Assembly: GCA_002839315.1 (NCBI GenBank)
Contig: PGXV01000004.1
Span: 286,787-350,786, forward strand
Direction: 5' to 3'
Length of the DNA stretch: 64,000 nucleotides
Origin: Spirochaetae bacterium HGW-Spirochaetae-3
GTDB lineage: Bacteria > Spirochaetota > Spirochaetia > Treponematales > UBA12059
Part shown: piece by piece, positions 1-8,847 of the stretch
Layout of the letters: the number at the start of each line of letters is the position of its first letter
Position numbering within the stretch: the stretch's first letter is position 1
The notes under the pieces: generated by a model
The model's input: the letters and a program-made list of their open reading frames with translations, nothing else
The model's database searches: none
Told to the model about the DNA's origin: nothing
Program-made: the position numbers and the translations under genes

Positions 1-310
1 GACGGGGGCTCTCGAGAAGCTCTGTCGGGTCGTCCGCGCGAAGGCCCTCGAGCCGCAGGTACTTGAACAGGCCCCTGATGCTCGACATGATCCGCGCCAT
101 CGTCCTGGCGGAAAGCCCGGAAGCGCGCCTATAGGCGAGGAATTCGAGGATAGCGGACACGTCAGCCGACTCGAGCGTCTCGCCCCGCTCCGAAAGCCAT
201 GCCGAGAGGCTCCTCGCCTCCCGGACATATGCCTCGAGCGTCAGGGGAGAGCGTCTCCTGGCGGCGAGAAGCCACGCGCCGTAGCGTTCTATCGAGTCCC
301 GTTCGGCCAC
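1..310 (-). CDS. xerD: tyrosine recombinase XerC/XerD, N-terminal part (cut by window edge)
   Basis: The minus-strand frame is open from a GTG at 310 to the window edge, giving about 103 residues. They form the SAM-like core-binding domain of XerC/XerD site-specific recombinases: an early helix with SPLTLEAYVREARSL, then SARTMARIMSSIRGLFKYL and EGLRADDPTELLESPR, which matches the family pattern of a DNA-binding helix followed by 'DNPAELLESPK'. The catalytic R-H-R-Y domain lies outside the window, so activity cannot be judged. The enzyme would resolve chromosome dimers at dif together with a partner. The start lies 4 bases after the ftsZ stop, so it is probably the last gene of the division operon. 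XerC or another family member is possible. Confidence 0.85.
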   Translation of the reverse strand, partial: MAERDSIERYGAWLLAARRRSPLTLEAYVREARSLSAWLSERGETLESADVSAILEFLAYRRASGLSARTMARIMSSIRGLFKYLRLEGLRADDPTELLESPR

Positions 311-314
311 GGGC

Positions 315-1547
315 CTACGCCCCGTTTCGTTCCGCCGCGGGCCTGCGCTCGCGGAGTACCGTGGGAATGTCCAGCTCGTCGGCGTCGTTGCGCCCCATCA
401 GGTAACCCTTGGTCTTGGGTTCGACGATGGTCCGCCACTCGTCCGCGGAAAGGAAATCGTCTATCTCGCGAGCGGTTTCCTTGCGGGCCGGCGCGCTCGG
501 AGCCTTCGGCTTGATAGAGCGGTCGAAGCCCGTGGCGATGACGGTCACGCTCACCTCGTCCTGCGCGTCCGGATCGTTGACGATGCCGGCGATCACGAGC
601 GCGTCCGGATCGGCGTTGCGCGTTATGATGCCGACGATCTCCTCGTACTCGTTGAGGGTGAAGCTCTCTCCGCCGGTCACGTTGATCAGAATATTCTTGG
701 CGCCGTCGATGCGGGCGTCCTCGAGCAAGGGGTTCGATACGGCCTTCTCGGCGGCCTCTACGGCTCGATTGTCGCCGCGAGCGTTGCCTATGCCCATCAG
801 CGCGTCGCCCTGTCCGCTCATCACCGTACTGACGTCGGCGAAGTCTATATTGATATCGCCCGCCACGGTTATCAGGTCGGATATGCCCTGAACGCCCTGT
901 CGCAGCACGTCGTCCGCCAGCTTGAACGCCTCGCGGATGGGCGTGCGCTTCTCGACGACCTTGAGCAGGTGCTGGTTGGGGATGACTATCAGCGTATCAA
1001 CGGCCATCCGGAGTTTCTCAATGCCTTCCTCGGCGAGGCGCATCTTGACCTTTCCCTCGAAGTCGAAGGGTTTGGTGACGACCGCGACGGTCAGCGCTCC
1101 CAGCTCCCTGGCGACCTCGGCGATGACCGGGGCCGCACCGGTTCCGGTGCCGCCGCCCATCCCGGCGGTTATGAAGACCATGTCGGCGCCACGGAGGGCC
1201 TCGGCCAGCAGGGCCTTGTCCTCCATCGCGGCTTTCTCCCCGATCTCCGGCTTGCCGCCCGCGCCGAGGCCATGAGTGACCTTGGCTCCGAGCCCCAGCT
1301 TTATCTCCGCCTCGGAGCGTCCGAGCGCCTGCAGGTCGGTGTTGGCGACGATGAACTCGACGTTGCGAAGCCCCGCCTCGATCATCCTGTTGACGGCGTT
1401 GGATCCGCCGCCGCCCGCGCCGATTACCTTTATGACCGTCGAGTTGCTCTGGTACCCGTCTTCGACGACTTTCTCGGCTACAGCCGATTCCGTCCCGGCC
1501 TCGGCCCGACGGTACGCACCGATCTCGTCAACCACCCGTAGCGTCAT
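315..1547 (-). CDS. ftsZ: cell division GTPase FtsZ
   Basis: This is the tubulin-like GTPase that polymerises into the cytoplasmic Z ring. The protein of 410 residues has a 35-residue N-terminal extension, then the nucleotide-binding start [16 protein letters not shown], the tubulin signature [12 protein letters not shown] near residue 130, and the T7 synergy region NIDFADV. The C-terminal conserved peptide [11 protein letters not shown], which binds FtsA, is present after a linker. Length and motifs are those of a normal bacterial FtsZ. It follows ftsA after an 85-base gap and precedes xerD by 4 bases. The ATG is preceded at only three bases by a run of eight G (1551-1558), which serves as the ribosome-binding site. 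Confidence 0.98.
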   Translation of the reverse strand: MTLRVVDEIGAYRRAEAGTESAVAEKVVEDGYQSNSTVIKVIGAGGGGSNAVNRMIEAGLRNVEFIVANTDLQALGRSEAEIKLGLGAKVTHGLGAGGKPEIGEKAAMEDKALLAEALRGADMVFITAGMGGGTGTGAAPVIAEVARELGALTVAVVTKPFDFEGKVKMRLAEEGIEKLRMAVDTLIVIPNQHLLKVVEKRTPIREAFKLADDVLRQGVQGISDLITVAGDINIDFADVSTVMSGQGDALMGIGNARGDNRAVEAAEKAVSNPLLEDARIDGAKNILINVTGGESFTLNEYEEIVGIITRNADPDALVIAGIVNDPDAQDEVSVTVIATGFDRSIKPKAPSAPARKETAREIDDFLSADEWRTIVEPKTKGYLMGRNDADELDIPTVLRERRPAAERNGA

Positions 1548-1550
1548 ATT

Positions 1551-1558
1551 CCCCCCCC
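1551..1558 (-). promoter_or_regulatory. G8 homopolymer acting as ftsZ ribosome-binding site
   Basis: On the coding strand eight consecutive G precede the ftsZ ATG with a three-base spacer. No other purine-rich Shine-Dalgarno sequence is visible in the 85-base ftsA-ftsZ gap. Runs of this length slip during replication, so spacing between the anti-SD pairing site and the ATG could vary between cells. That effect is an inference. Confidence 0.5.
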
Positions 1559-1632
1559 GTACGTTCGTTTACCTAATTAGATCGCTATCCGAACCTCGGA
1601 ACGTGTCAGCGCTCCGTGGTCCGGGTCGGTTA

Positions 1633-2931
1633 CTAGAAAAATTCCTTAAGCCAGTCCCCGAGACGTCTCAGTGTCGAGTCGGACCTGGCCTTGGACTGCT
1701 TGACCTTGTCGTTCCCGCCCCTGGCGCCGGATACGCCCTGCCCTCCGCCTAAGGCCTTGCCGCGAGAGTCCGGTTCGGGAGCCCCGCCCGAGCGCTCGGC
1801 GCCGAGTAGCACGAGCCCGACGGCGGTGGAGTACGCCGGATTCCGGTACGCGTCGACCAGGCCGCCGAAAGAGGACGGCGCTCCGGTCCTGACCGGTACG
1901 CCGAACACCTCGTACGCGAGGTCCGCCGCTCCCGGCATCAGCGCTCCGCCGCCGGTCAACACGACGCCGCCCTTGACGCGATGCCAGAACCCTGGCTGCT
2001 CGACCTTGTCGCGCACCAGCCTGAATATCTCTTCCATCCTCGGCTGGATGACGCTCGCCACCCTGGCCCTGGATATTTCCTGCGGGGGCCTGCCGCCGAC
2101 GCCCGGGACGACGATGCTCTCACCGTCCTCCACGTGGGGCAGGTAGCACGAGCCCGACTCGCGCTTTATACGCTCGGCCGCGTCCATAGGTACGTTGAGA
2201 ATTATCGAGAGGTCGTTCGTCACCTGGGCTCCGCCGGCCCCGACGCTCGCGCTGAAGTACGGTGCGCCCTCGGAGAACATCAGCACGTCGGTGGTGCCGC
2301 CGCCCAGGTCGACGAGGAGGCATCCCAATTCCTTCTCGTCGGGCGTGAGAACGGCGCGCGACGCGGCGAGGCTCTGGAGTATAAGCCCGTCCGCCTTGAA
2401 GCCGGCGCGGTTGACGCAGCGCACCAGGTTCTGCGCGGTCGTAACCGACCCGGTGATGATATGCACCTCGGCCTCTAGCCTGACGCCTATCATGTCCAGC
2501 GGATCGCGTATACCCTTCTGGTCGTCGACGATGAAGGTCTGCGGTATGACGTGCAGGACCTCGCGGTCCATCGGTATCACGATGGCCCGCGCCGCCTCGA
2601 TCACCCGCTCGACGTCCGACTGGCATATCTCGCGCCCCTTGCCGGTAACCGCGACCACGCCGCGGGAGTTGATGCCCTCCACGTTGGCGCCGGCGACGCC
2701 GACGTAGCAGTCCTTGACCTCGCGGCCCGACATCAGCTCGGCGGCCTCGACGGCCTTGGTAACGGATTGCAGCGTCGCCTCGATGTTGACGACGACGCCC
2801 TTCCGGAGCCCCGTGCTCGGCGCGACGCCTACGCCCGTTATCTCGAGTACGCCATTATCATTGTATTCGCCGATCACCGCGCACGTCTTGGACGTGCCGA
2901 TATCCAGCCCGACTATCAGATTGTCACCCAG
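1633..2931 (-). CDS. ftsA: cell division protein FtsA (probable CTG start)
   Basis: Actin-like ATPase that ties FtsZ filaments to the membrane. The first ATG/GTG/TTG in frame (GTG at 2877) would remove the phosphate-1 loop DIGTSK. The frame stays open upstream and encodes NLIVGLDIGTSKTCAVIGEY, the normal FtsA beginning. The only sensible start there is CTG at 2931, six bases after a perfect AGGAGG. This gives 432 residues, the usual length. Other family features are LLVDLGGGTTDVLMF (phosphate 2), VVLTGGGALMPG (adenosine motif) and a C-terminal amphipathic helix LGDWLKEFF for membrane binding. The start overlaps the 3' end of ftsQ by 8 bases, which suggests translational coupling. Confidence 0.93.
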   Translation of the reverse strand: MGDNLIVGLDIGTSKTCAVIGEYNDNGVLEITGVGVAPSTGLRKGVVVNIEATLQSVTKAVEAAELMSGREVKDCYVGVAGANVEGINSRGVVAVTGKGREICQSDVERVIEAARAIVIPMDREVLHVIPQTFIVDDQKGIRDPLDMIGVRLEAEVHIITGSVTTAQNLVRCVNRAGFKADGLILQSLAASRAVLTPDEKELGCLLVDLGGGTTDVLMFSEGAPYFSASVGAGGAQVTNDLSIILNVPMDAAERIKRESGSCYLPHVEDGESIVVPGVGGRPPQEISRARVASVIQPRMEEIFRLVRDKVEQPGFWHRVKGGVVLTGGGALMPGAADLAYEVFGVPVRTGAPSSFGGLVDAYRNPAYSTAVGLVLLGAERSGGAPEPDSRGKALGGGQGVSGARGGNDKVKQSKARSDSTLRRLGDWLKEFF

Positions 2932-3805
2932 AGACGGCCTCCTTTGTCCGGTATACGAACGTGTCGGTCCGCAAGTCGAGCTCGCGGATTGACGGGGACA
3001 GACCCTCCCCGTCGACGACGTCCAGGACGAGCATCATAGACTTGAGAAGCCCGGCGTTCAATACGGGTCGCATCCTGACGGGCACGAGGTAACGGGCCGG
3101 ATAGACGAGCAATTCGGCCGGCATACCGTCCCTGGACACGAGCCTGAACTCGGAGATAGCCGAGACGAGGGCGGGATCGGTTTCGCCGAGAGCCTCGAGC
3201 GAGGCCATCAGGTCAAGGCATGCCCCCTCGAGCCTTAGGCCGTAGCGAAGGCCGCGAATTTCCAGTCCGGATAGCACCGGCAACGCGGCGGCCCCTGCGT
3301 ACGCGGACGCCGGCGCGAATACGAATCCCTGGCCGTCGACGCAATGAGCCTCGGTACGACCGGACTGGCCCTTCGCGTACACGACGGCGACCGGGACGCG
3401 TTCAACGACGGTGGCGACGAGCGAATCGGGGAAACGGCGCTCGACCGAGACACCGGCTACGCGCGGATGGGCGGCGATGCTAGCCTCGATGGCGGCGCAA
3501 TCTACCGAGAACCAATGCGCGCGGGCGGGAAGCCCGGACCAGGCCGAAAGCTCGGACGGGTCGATGGTCACGGCCCCGGTTACGGTCATCCGCCGTATCT
3601 CGGTCGCGGGCAGCAGGACGAAAGCGACAAGCGCCGTAATAGCCGCGAACGCGAGCATGGTCGCGACGGCGACTCCGGCCACCCGCGCCCGATCCTTGGC
3701 GGGTAGCTCGGGCCGGGGCCGCGCGGTCGGACCGACGTCCGAATACTCCCGCGGATACGACCTGGGAGGCGCGTAGTCGCGACTCGTCATGGCTACTTCA
3801 GACAT
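2924..3805 (-). CDS. ftsQ: cell division protein FtsQ/DivIB
   Basis: Bitopic divisome protein of 293 residues. A Pro/Arg-rich cytoplasmic tail of about 45 residues is followed by one transmembrane segment (VAGVAVATMLAFAAITALVA) and an extracytoplasmic POTRA domain beginning IRRMTVTGAVTIDPSEL and including HPRVAGVSVERRFPDSLVA, the FtsQ-type signature. In the family this domain recruits FtsL/FtsB and later division proteins. The gene overlaps ftsW by 8 bases upstream and ftsA by 8 bases downstream, so all three are probably co-translated. Confidence 0.93.
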   Translation of the reverse strand: MSEVAMTSRDYAPPRSYPREYSDVGPTARPRPELPAKDRARVAGVAVATMLAFAAITALVAFVLLPATEIRRMTVTGAVTIDPSELSAWSGLPARAHWFSVDCAAIEASIAAHPRVAGVSVERRFPDSLVATVVERVPVAVVYAKGQSGRTEAHCVDGQGFVFAPASAYAGAAALPVLSGLEIRGLRYGLRLEGACLDLMASLEALGETDPALVSAISEFRLVSRDGMPAELLVYPARYLVPVRMRPVLNAGLLKSMMLVLDVVDGEGLSPSIRELDLRTDTFVYRTKEAVSG

Positions 3806-4970
3806 GGCGTTCCGCCCTCTCTCCGCCGGGCGCGCCGACGGCGGCCCTCGAGACCGCGCTCCGCGATACGTTGAAGAGGAGTCCCGAGGCCAAGGCCACG
3901 GAGATAAGCGACGAGCCGCCGGACGAGAAGAACGGCAGCGGGATGCCCGTCGCGGGAGCGGCGCCGGAGACTACCATCACGTTTATCAGCGTCTGGATAG
4001 CGAGGTAGCAGGCCAGCCCGAAGGCCAGGTGGCTCCGGAATGCGTCCGGCGCCGAGAAAGCCGCCCTGAAGGCGCGCCACAGGAAGAACGTCCATAGGGC
4101 AGTGAACGCTAGAATGCCGGCGAAGCCGGTCTCTTCCGCCCATGCCGAGAACACGAAATCGGATTGCACCTCGGGGATGCTCCGGATCTTGAGGGTTCCC
4201 TGACCCAGTCCCTTGCCCCATACGCCCCCGGAGCGTATAGCGCGAAGGGAACCGTTCACCTGGTACGACAGGTCCGCGGGGTCGTAACCGGGCGCCAGGA
4301 ACCCAAGCACGCGCCTGAGACGGTAATCGCTCGTCAGAACCGACAGCGATATCAGCGGCACGCCTATCGACGCCAGCGCCGCGAAGAACACGAGGGGCAC
4401 GTCGGCTATCCAGAACATGATCACGGCCAGGATGACGAGGAGTAGCGCCGTAGAGAAATCGTTCTGGGCCAATACGATGAGCACGCCGGCAGCCGAGAGC
4501 AACAGCGGCGGTATGACGCCGTTGACGACGTCGCCGAGCCGCTCGGCTTTCTTGGACAAAATATGGGCCAGGTACAGCACCAGCACGGGCTTGAACAGCT
4601 CGGAGGGCTGGAACATCTGCCCGGCGAACCCGAACCACCGAGGCGCGCCGTTCTTCGATATGCCTATCACGGGAGCGAACGGCAACAGCAGCAACAGCAT
4701 GGAGCCGAGCACAACGAAGCCTATCGCTCGCTGGACGTAGTCGAGCGAGGCGAAGGCGCCTACGCAGAAGATGCACGCGGCGGGAATGAGCCAGACGCAC
4801 TGCCTGACGGCGAAATACGCGGCGGGCTTGCCGAGCGACATCGCGTAGCCGTACGAGGCGGAATAGAGGCTGGCCAGCCCGACGCCGACTATGAGCAACA
4901 GCGCCCCGAGCAGCGAGGGATCGCCGCCTATCCGCCCCGAGGGACGCTCCATCGCGAATCCGCCGTTCAT
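3798..4970 (-). CDS. ftsW: FtsW, SEDS-family septal glycosyltransferase
   Basis: Polytopic SEDS protein of 390 residues with about ten membrane helices. Landmarks are the early LYSASYGYA, the extracellular NGAPRWFGFAGQMFQPSEL loop typical of FtsW/RodA, AQNDFSTALLL with the conserved Asp region, the GGVWGKGLGQGTLK loop and the final IPLPFFSSGGSSLIS. In the family it polymerises septal glycan strands from lipid II with a class B penicillin-binding protein. That partner (FtsI) is not encoded here. RodA is the main alternative, but the position between mraY and ftsQ favours FtsW. It ends 8 bases inside ftsQ and begins 9 bases after mraY. Confidence 0.93.
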   Translation of the reverse strand: MNGGFAMERPSGRIGGDPSLLGALLLIVGVGLASLYSASYGYAMSLGKPAAYFAVRQCVWLIPAACIFCVGAFASLDYVQRAIGFVVLGSMLLLLLPFAPVIGISKNGAPRWFGFAGQMFQPSELFKPVLVLYLAHILSKKAERLGDVVNGVIPPLLLSAAGVLIVLAQNDFSTALLLVILAVIMFWIADVPLVFFAALASIGVPLISLSVLTSDYRLRRVLGFLAPGYDPADLSYQVNGSLRAIRSGGVWGKGLGQGTLKIRSIPEVQSDFVFSAWAEETGFAGILAFTALWTFFLWRAFRAAFSAPDAFRSHLAFGLACYLAIQTLINVMVVSGAAPATGIPLPFFSSGGSSLISVALASGLLFNVSRSAVSRAAVGAPGGERAERHV

Positions 4971-4979
4971 ACCCGTCGC

Positions 4980-6062
4980 CTACTGTATCTTCAACGTGGA
5001 CAGGGCGATGATCGCGAACAATCCGCCCAGTATCCAGAAGCGCGTTACTACCTTGGTCTCCTGCCACCCGGAAAGCTCGAAATGGTGGTGGAGCGGCGCC
5101 ATGCGGAAGATCCGCTTGCCCTTGGTAGCCTTGAAGTAGAGTACCTGGAGGGCTACCGAACCCTCCTCGAGTATGAATACGCCGCCTATTATAAAAAGCA
5201 GCAGTTCCTTCTTGACGACGAGAGCCAGGACGGCGAGCACGCCTCCCAGGCTCAGCGATCCGACGTCTCCCATGAAGACCTCGGCGGGATGGGCGTTGAA
5301 CCACAGGAAGCCGACGCAGGCGCCGAGCAGGGCCAGACAGAACACGGTCAGCTCGCCTGAACCGCGGATGAACGGGATACCCAGGTACTCCGACCAATCC
5401 GCGCGCCCGGTAAGGTAGGTAAGGATGGAGAAGGCGATCACCGCCATGATGACGAGCCCGGTCGCCAGTCCGTCCAGGCCGTCAGACAGGTTGACCGCGT
5501 TCGACCAGCCGACGACGTACACGACGGCTATCGGGATCCAGAACGCGCCGAGGTCTACGACGGGGTTCTTGAAGAACGGCACGTACAGCAGGGTCATCTG
5601 AGTCGAGGGATCGAAGTACAGGAACAGCACGGCGACCAGCGCGACGGCGCCCTGCCCCGCCAGCTTGGCCTTCGCGGAGATACCGTCGGAATTCTTCTTC
5701 TTTATCTTGAGCCAGTCGTCTATGAAGCCGAGCGCCCCGAAGCCGAGCATGGAGCCGATGCATATCCATATGTAGCGATTGGACAGGTCGACCCACAACA
5801 GGGTCGCGGCGGCGGCCGCGGCGATGATGAGCAGGCCGCCCATCGTCGGCGTGCCCGTCTTCACCAGGTGCGACTGCGGTCCGTCGAGACGTATCGACTG
5901 GCCGAACTTGATCTTCCGGAGCTTCTCGATAATCACCGGGCCGAACAAGAACGCCACGAGCAGGGCGGTCACGGCCGCGTAGGCGGACCGGAACGTGAGA
6001 TAGCGGAAGACGTTAAGCGGCGTAAAGTACTTAACGAGCGGATATATCCATTCAAGGAACAT
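4980..6062 (-). CDS. mraY: phospho-N-acetylmuramoyl-pentapeptide transferase MraY
   Basis: Membrane enzyme that transfers phospho-MurNAc-pentapeptide from UDP to undecaprenyl phosphate, making lipid I. The 360 residues contain about ten membrane helices with the family motifs KTGTPTMGG, the double Asp FIDDWLKIKKKNSDGIS, NAVNLSDGLDGLA with catalytic Asp, GDVGSLSLGG and the cytoplasmic APLHHHFE histidine cluster. All of the conserved acidic and His residues expected are visible. The ATG lies 11 bases inside murF, so translation is probably coupled. No murD, murE or murG is adjacent, unlike in many bacteria. Confidence 0.97.
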   Translation of the reverse strand: MFLEWIYPLVKYFTPLNVFRYLTFRSAYAAVTALLVAFLFGPVIIEKLRKIKFGQSIRLDGPQSHLVKTGTPTMGGLLIIAAAAAATLLWVDLSNRYIWICIGSMLGFGALGFIDDWLKIKKKNSDGISAKAKLAGQGAVALVAVLFLYFDPSTQMTLLYVPFFKNPVVDLGAFWIPIAVVYVVGWSNAVNLSDGLDGLATGLVIMAVIAFSILTYLTGRADWSEYLGIPFIRGSGELTVFCLALLGACVGFLWFNAHPAEVFMGDVGSLSLGGVLAVLALVVKKELLLFIIGGVFILEEGSVALQVLYFKATKGKRIFRMAPLHHHFELSGWQETKVVTRFWILGGLFAIIALSTLKIQ

Positions 6063-7461
6063 GGTGCCCTCCGGTACCGGTCAATCGTTCCACGAGGCGC
6101 TCCAGGGCCATGGACCGGCTCGCCTTTACCAGCACGAGATCGCCGTCCCGTACGGTAGCCTCGATATCCCTCTCGAGGAGCGCGTAATCGTCGAACCAGC
6201 GGACATCCTTGCCGTTTCCCGCCGCCTTCGCGGCGAGGTACGCGTCGCGAGCCTCTTCGCCGAAGAAGGCCAGGACATCCGCTCCGGACGCCGCGGCCGA
6301 GGCGCCGACGCGGCGATGCGAGGCGGCGCTCTCGTCTCCGAGCTCCTTCATGGAGCCGAGTACGTAGATCCGGCGCCCGGACGCCTCGACTGCGTCGCAG
6401 AAGCCTATCGCGGCTATGGAACTCTCGGCGTTGGCGTTGTAGCAGTCGTCGACGACCGTAAAGGCGCCCCGGACGATACGGGTCCTGCCCGATAGAGGCT
6501 CGACGGAATCGAGGCCGGCCGCGATGTCCGCCGCGCTCGCGCCGAACAGCGATGCGGCGCGTATAGCGCCGAGCGCGTTGAGCAGGTTATGCGCGCCCGG
6601 GAGCCGGAGCCGCGCCTCGACCCCGCGGTAGCGTATGACCCAGCCGTCCAGGCCGAGGTCCCTGGCGCCTTCGAAGCCGTCGGTGGAACGCGGACCGAAC
6701 GTCTCGCCGCGGCCCCGGACGCCCGACAGGAGCGCGTCGCGGTAGTCGTCGTCCTCCCAGACCACGAGGGTCTGGCTGCCGTCGAACTTCGAGCATATGC
6801 GTTTCTTCTCGGCGGCTATCGCGTCGCGCGTCCCGCCGAGCACGCCGACGTGGGCGGTACCGACGTTGGTGACGAGCGCGCAGTCGGGCTCGTAGACGCC
6901 GGCGAGGATATCCATCTCGCCGGGGCGGTTGATACCCATCTCGAATACGGCGGCCTCGTGCTCCGGGCGGATGAGGAACATCGACGCGGGAAGGCCTATA
7001 TCGGAATTGAGGTTTCCTGGATTCTTTACGGTAGCGCGGGAGGCGCCTACGATGGCGGCGAGCAGCTCCTTGGCGCTGGTCTTCCCCGCCGAACCGGTAA
7101 CGCCGAAGCGTAGCAGCGACGGAAAACACCTCCTGTAGGCCGTGGCGGCCTGCTGGAGGGCCTGGAGCGTATCGGGAACGACGATGACGGGACAGATGGA
7201 ACCGGCGAACGCCGAGCGCCCGGGGCCGGACCACCACGAGGCCGAGACGAGCACCGCCGAGGCCCCCGCGTCCGCCGCCTTGCGCGCGTAATCGTGGCCG
7301 TCGCTACGCTCGCCCTCGAGCGCGACGAAGAGCGATCCCGGGCCGGAAGAACGCGAATCGGTATCCACGCGCTCGATAGCGGCGCCGGATCCGTTCGGCA
7401 GTTCCCCTCCGGCCTCGATCGCGAACCACGCCGCGTCGCAGGCCCCGTGCTTCTCACCCAT
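6052..7461 (-). CDS. murF: UDP-MurNAc-tripeptide--D-Ala-D-Ala ligase MurF
   Basis: Cytoplasmic Mur ligase of 469 residues that adds D-Ala-D-Ala to the muropeptide precursor. The N-terminal domain contains DSRSSGPGSLFVALEGERSD, a MurF/MurE UDP-binding signature. The central ATPase has the P-loop GVTGSAGKTS and the NPGNLNSDIGLP segment characteristic of MurF. The C-terminal domain has SGRTRIV and VVDDCYNANAESS, another MurF hallmark. It overlaps ftsL by 8 bases and mraY by 11, in line with a single polycistronic message. murE is not in the cluster. Confidence 0.96.
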   Translation of the reverse strand: MGEKHGACDAAWFAIEAGGELPNGSGAAIERVDTDSRSSGPGSLFVALEGERSDGHDYARKAADAGASAVLVSASWWSGPGRSAFAGSICPVIVVPDTLQALQQAATAYRRCFPSLLRFGVTGSAGKTSAKELLAAIVGASRATVKNPGNLNSDIGLPASMFLIRPEHEAAVFEMGINRPGEMDILAGVYEPDCALVTNVGTAHVGVLGGTRDAIAAEKKRICSKFDGSQTLVVWEDDDYRDALLSGVRGRGETFGPRSTDGFEGARDLGLDGWVIRYRGVEARLRLPGAHNLLNALGAIRAASLFGASAADIAAGLDSVEPLSGRTRIVRGAFTVVDDCYNANAESSIAAIGFCDAVEASGRRIYVLGSMKELGDESAASHRRVGASAAASGADVLAFFGEEARDAYLAAKAAGNGKDVRWFDDYALLERDIEATVRDGDLVLVKASRSMALERLVERLTGTGGHHVP

Positions 7462-7744
7462 CCCGTTTCTCCATCCCGGGCCCGACCCGGATACGCAACG
7501 TAGTCTTGGGGCTGACCATACGGTAGCCCTCCGCGCCGGCCATAGTCGCGTCCACCCTGGAACGCGCCTTGGCGACGGCGATATTAGCGAGTAAGCGCCG
7601 GTTCTCCTCTACCCAATCCGCCTGGACCGATTCCAAGCGGTGCATTTCCACCGTCGCCGCGTAGAACCGGGCGCTCTGAGCCGCGGTCAACGCCAGCATG
7701 AACGGTATGGACAGGATAACGAGGGCTTGCGATAGCTTTTTCAA
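7454..7744 (-). CDS. ftsL: FtsL-like septum protein (TTG start)
   Basis: Small bitopic protein of 96 residues with a single N-terminal membrane helix (ALVILSIPFMLALTAAQSARF) followed by a periplasmic coiled coil (MHRLESVQADWVEENRRLLANIAVAKARSRV) and a short tail with MVSPKTTLRIRV. Topology, size and location between rsmH and murF are those of FtsL, which links FtsB and FtsQ to the septal synthase. FtsL sequences are poorly conserved, so the assignment rests mainly on topology and synteny. The start is TTG, with AGGGAAGG about seven bases upstream. The usual downstream neighbour ftsI is missing. Confidence 0.75.
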   Translation of the reverse strand: MKKLSQALVILSIPFMLALTAAQSARFYAATVEMHRLESVQADWVEENRRLLANIAVAKARSRVDATMAGAEGYRMVSPKTTLRIRVGPGMEKRDG

Positions 7745-7842
7745 CGTACGGCCTTCCCTGGCGTCGCTGGGACGAAAGGATCAGCATCGCGGAGGCGACG
7801 AGCGAAGAGGCGCCAGTCGCGGCGATGGCGATCTCGGCGAGG

Positions 7843-8847
7843 CTAGTCGCGTCGATCATGATCATTCCCTCCTACGGCTCTCGCGACCCTGAGCTTGGCG
7901 CTCCGGGACGCGGGATTGGCCGCAACCTCGTCATCCGCCGGTTCCACCGGCTTCTTGGTAAGGACGACGAGACCGCGCTCCGCCTCTCCTAGAGGTATCG
8001 GCGAAACCGGGGCGTCCTTGAAGTACGCACGCTCGCGTTTTACCGCTAGCGCGCGGAAAGCTAGCTTCACGATCCTGTCCTCCAGCGAATGGAAGCTGAT
8101 GCAACCGATGAGCCCGCCCGGCGCCAGACAGCGTATAGCGGCCGAAAGGCCTCGCTCTATGCGCCCGAGCTCGTCGTTGACCGCGATACGAAGCGCCTGG
8201 AACGTCCTCGTAGCCGGGTGGATGCGCCCGTAGCGCGCCTTGGCCGGCACCGAGCCGCGCACGATATCGGCGAGGCGGGCCGTCGAGTCGATCCTGCACG
8301 CGCCGCGCTCGCGAACGATAGCCCTGGCGATGTTGAACGCGAACGGCTCCTCGCCGTACGTGGAGATGATCCTTAGCAGCTCACGCTCGTCGAGCTCGTT
8401 GACGAGGTCGGCGGCGGTACGGGGAGCGGACGCGCCGAGCCGCATATCGAGGGCCTCGTCGCCCTGGAGGCTGAAGCCCCTGCCCGATTCCCTGAAGTGG
8501 TACATCGACACGCCGAAGTCGAAGAGCACGACGCCGGGCCGCTCGGCCGCGCCCGAAGCCGCGTCGTCGGCGTATCGCATGAAGAAATCGTCGAAGTACT
8601 CGTTGACGAACCGGACCCGGTCGCCGTACGGCTGGAGCCGCGCTCGCGCTATCGCCTGGACCTCGGCGTCGGCGTCTACGCCGATGAGCCGCAGACCTTC
8701 GTGGGCCGACAGGAACGCGCTCGAATGTCCGGCCAACCCGAGCGTCCCGTCTATCATCAGGCAGTCGGGCGACGGAGGCACCAGGTACTCGAGCGTCTCG
8801 CGGAGCATCACGGGAACGTGCCCGAAGGTCGGCTTTGGGTCGCTCAT
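7843..8847 (-). CDS. rsmH: 16S rRNA m4C1402 methyltransferase RsmH (MraW)
   Basis: S-adenosylmethionine-dependent enzyme that methylates N4 of C1402 in the decoding centre of 16S rRNA. The product of 334 residues starts MSDPKPTFGHVPVML, the standard RsmH opening, followed by the SAM-binding MIDGTLGLAGHSSAFL and LIGVDADAEV. Further family motifs are VLFDFGVSMYHFRESGRGFSL, FQALRIAVNDEL and CISFHSLEDRIVK. A longer upstream frame exists, but it runs through mraZ. The ATG at 8847 overlaps the mraZ stop as ATGA and is the natural start. Confidence 0.97.
   Translation of the reverse strand: MSDPKPTFGHVPVMLRETLEYLVPPSPDCLMIDGTLGLAGHSSAFLSAHEGLRLIGVDADAEVQAIARARLQPYGDRVRFVNEYFDDFFMRYADDAASGAAERPGVVLFDFGVSMYHFRESGRGFSLQGDEALDMRLGASAPRTAADLVNELDERELLRIISTYGEEPFAFNIARAIVRERGACRIDSTARLADIVRGSVPAKARYGRIHPATRTFQALRIAVNDELGRIERGLSAAIRCLAPGGLIGCISFHSLEDRIVKLAFRALAVKRERAYFKDAPVSPIPLGEAERGLVVLTKKPVEPADDEVAANPASRSAKLRVARAVGGNDHDRRD

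Noticed and set aside
3793-5397. A 534-codon frame overlapping ftsW and mraY in another frame
   Set aside because: Arg-rich low complexity only; both overlapped genes are clear families.
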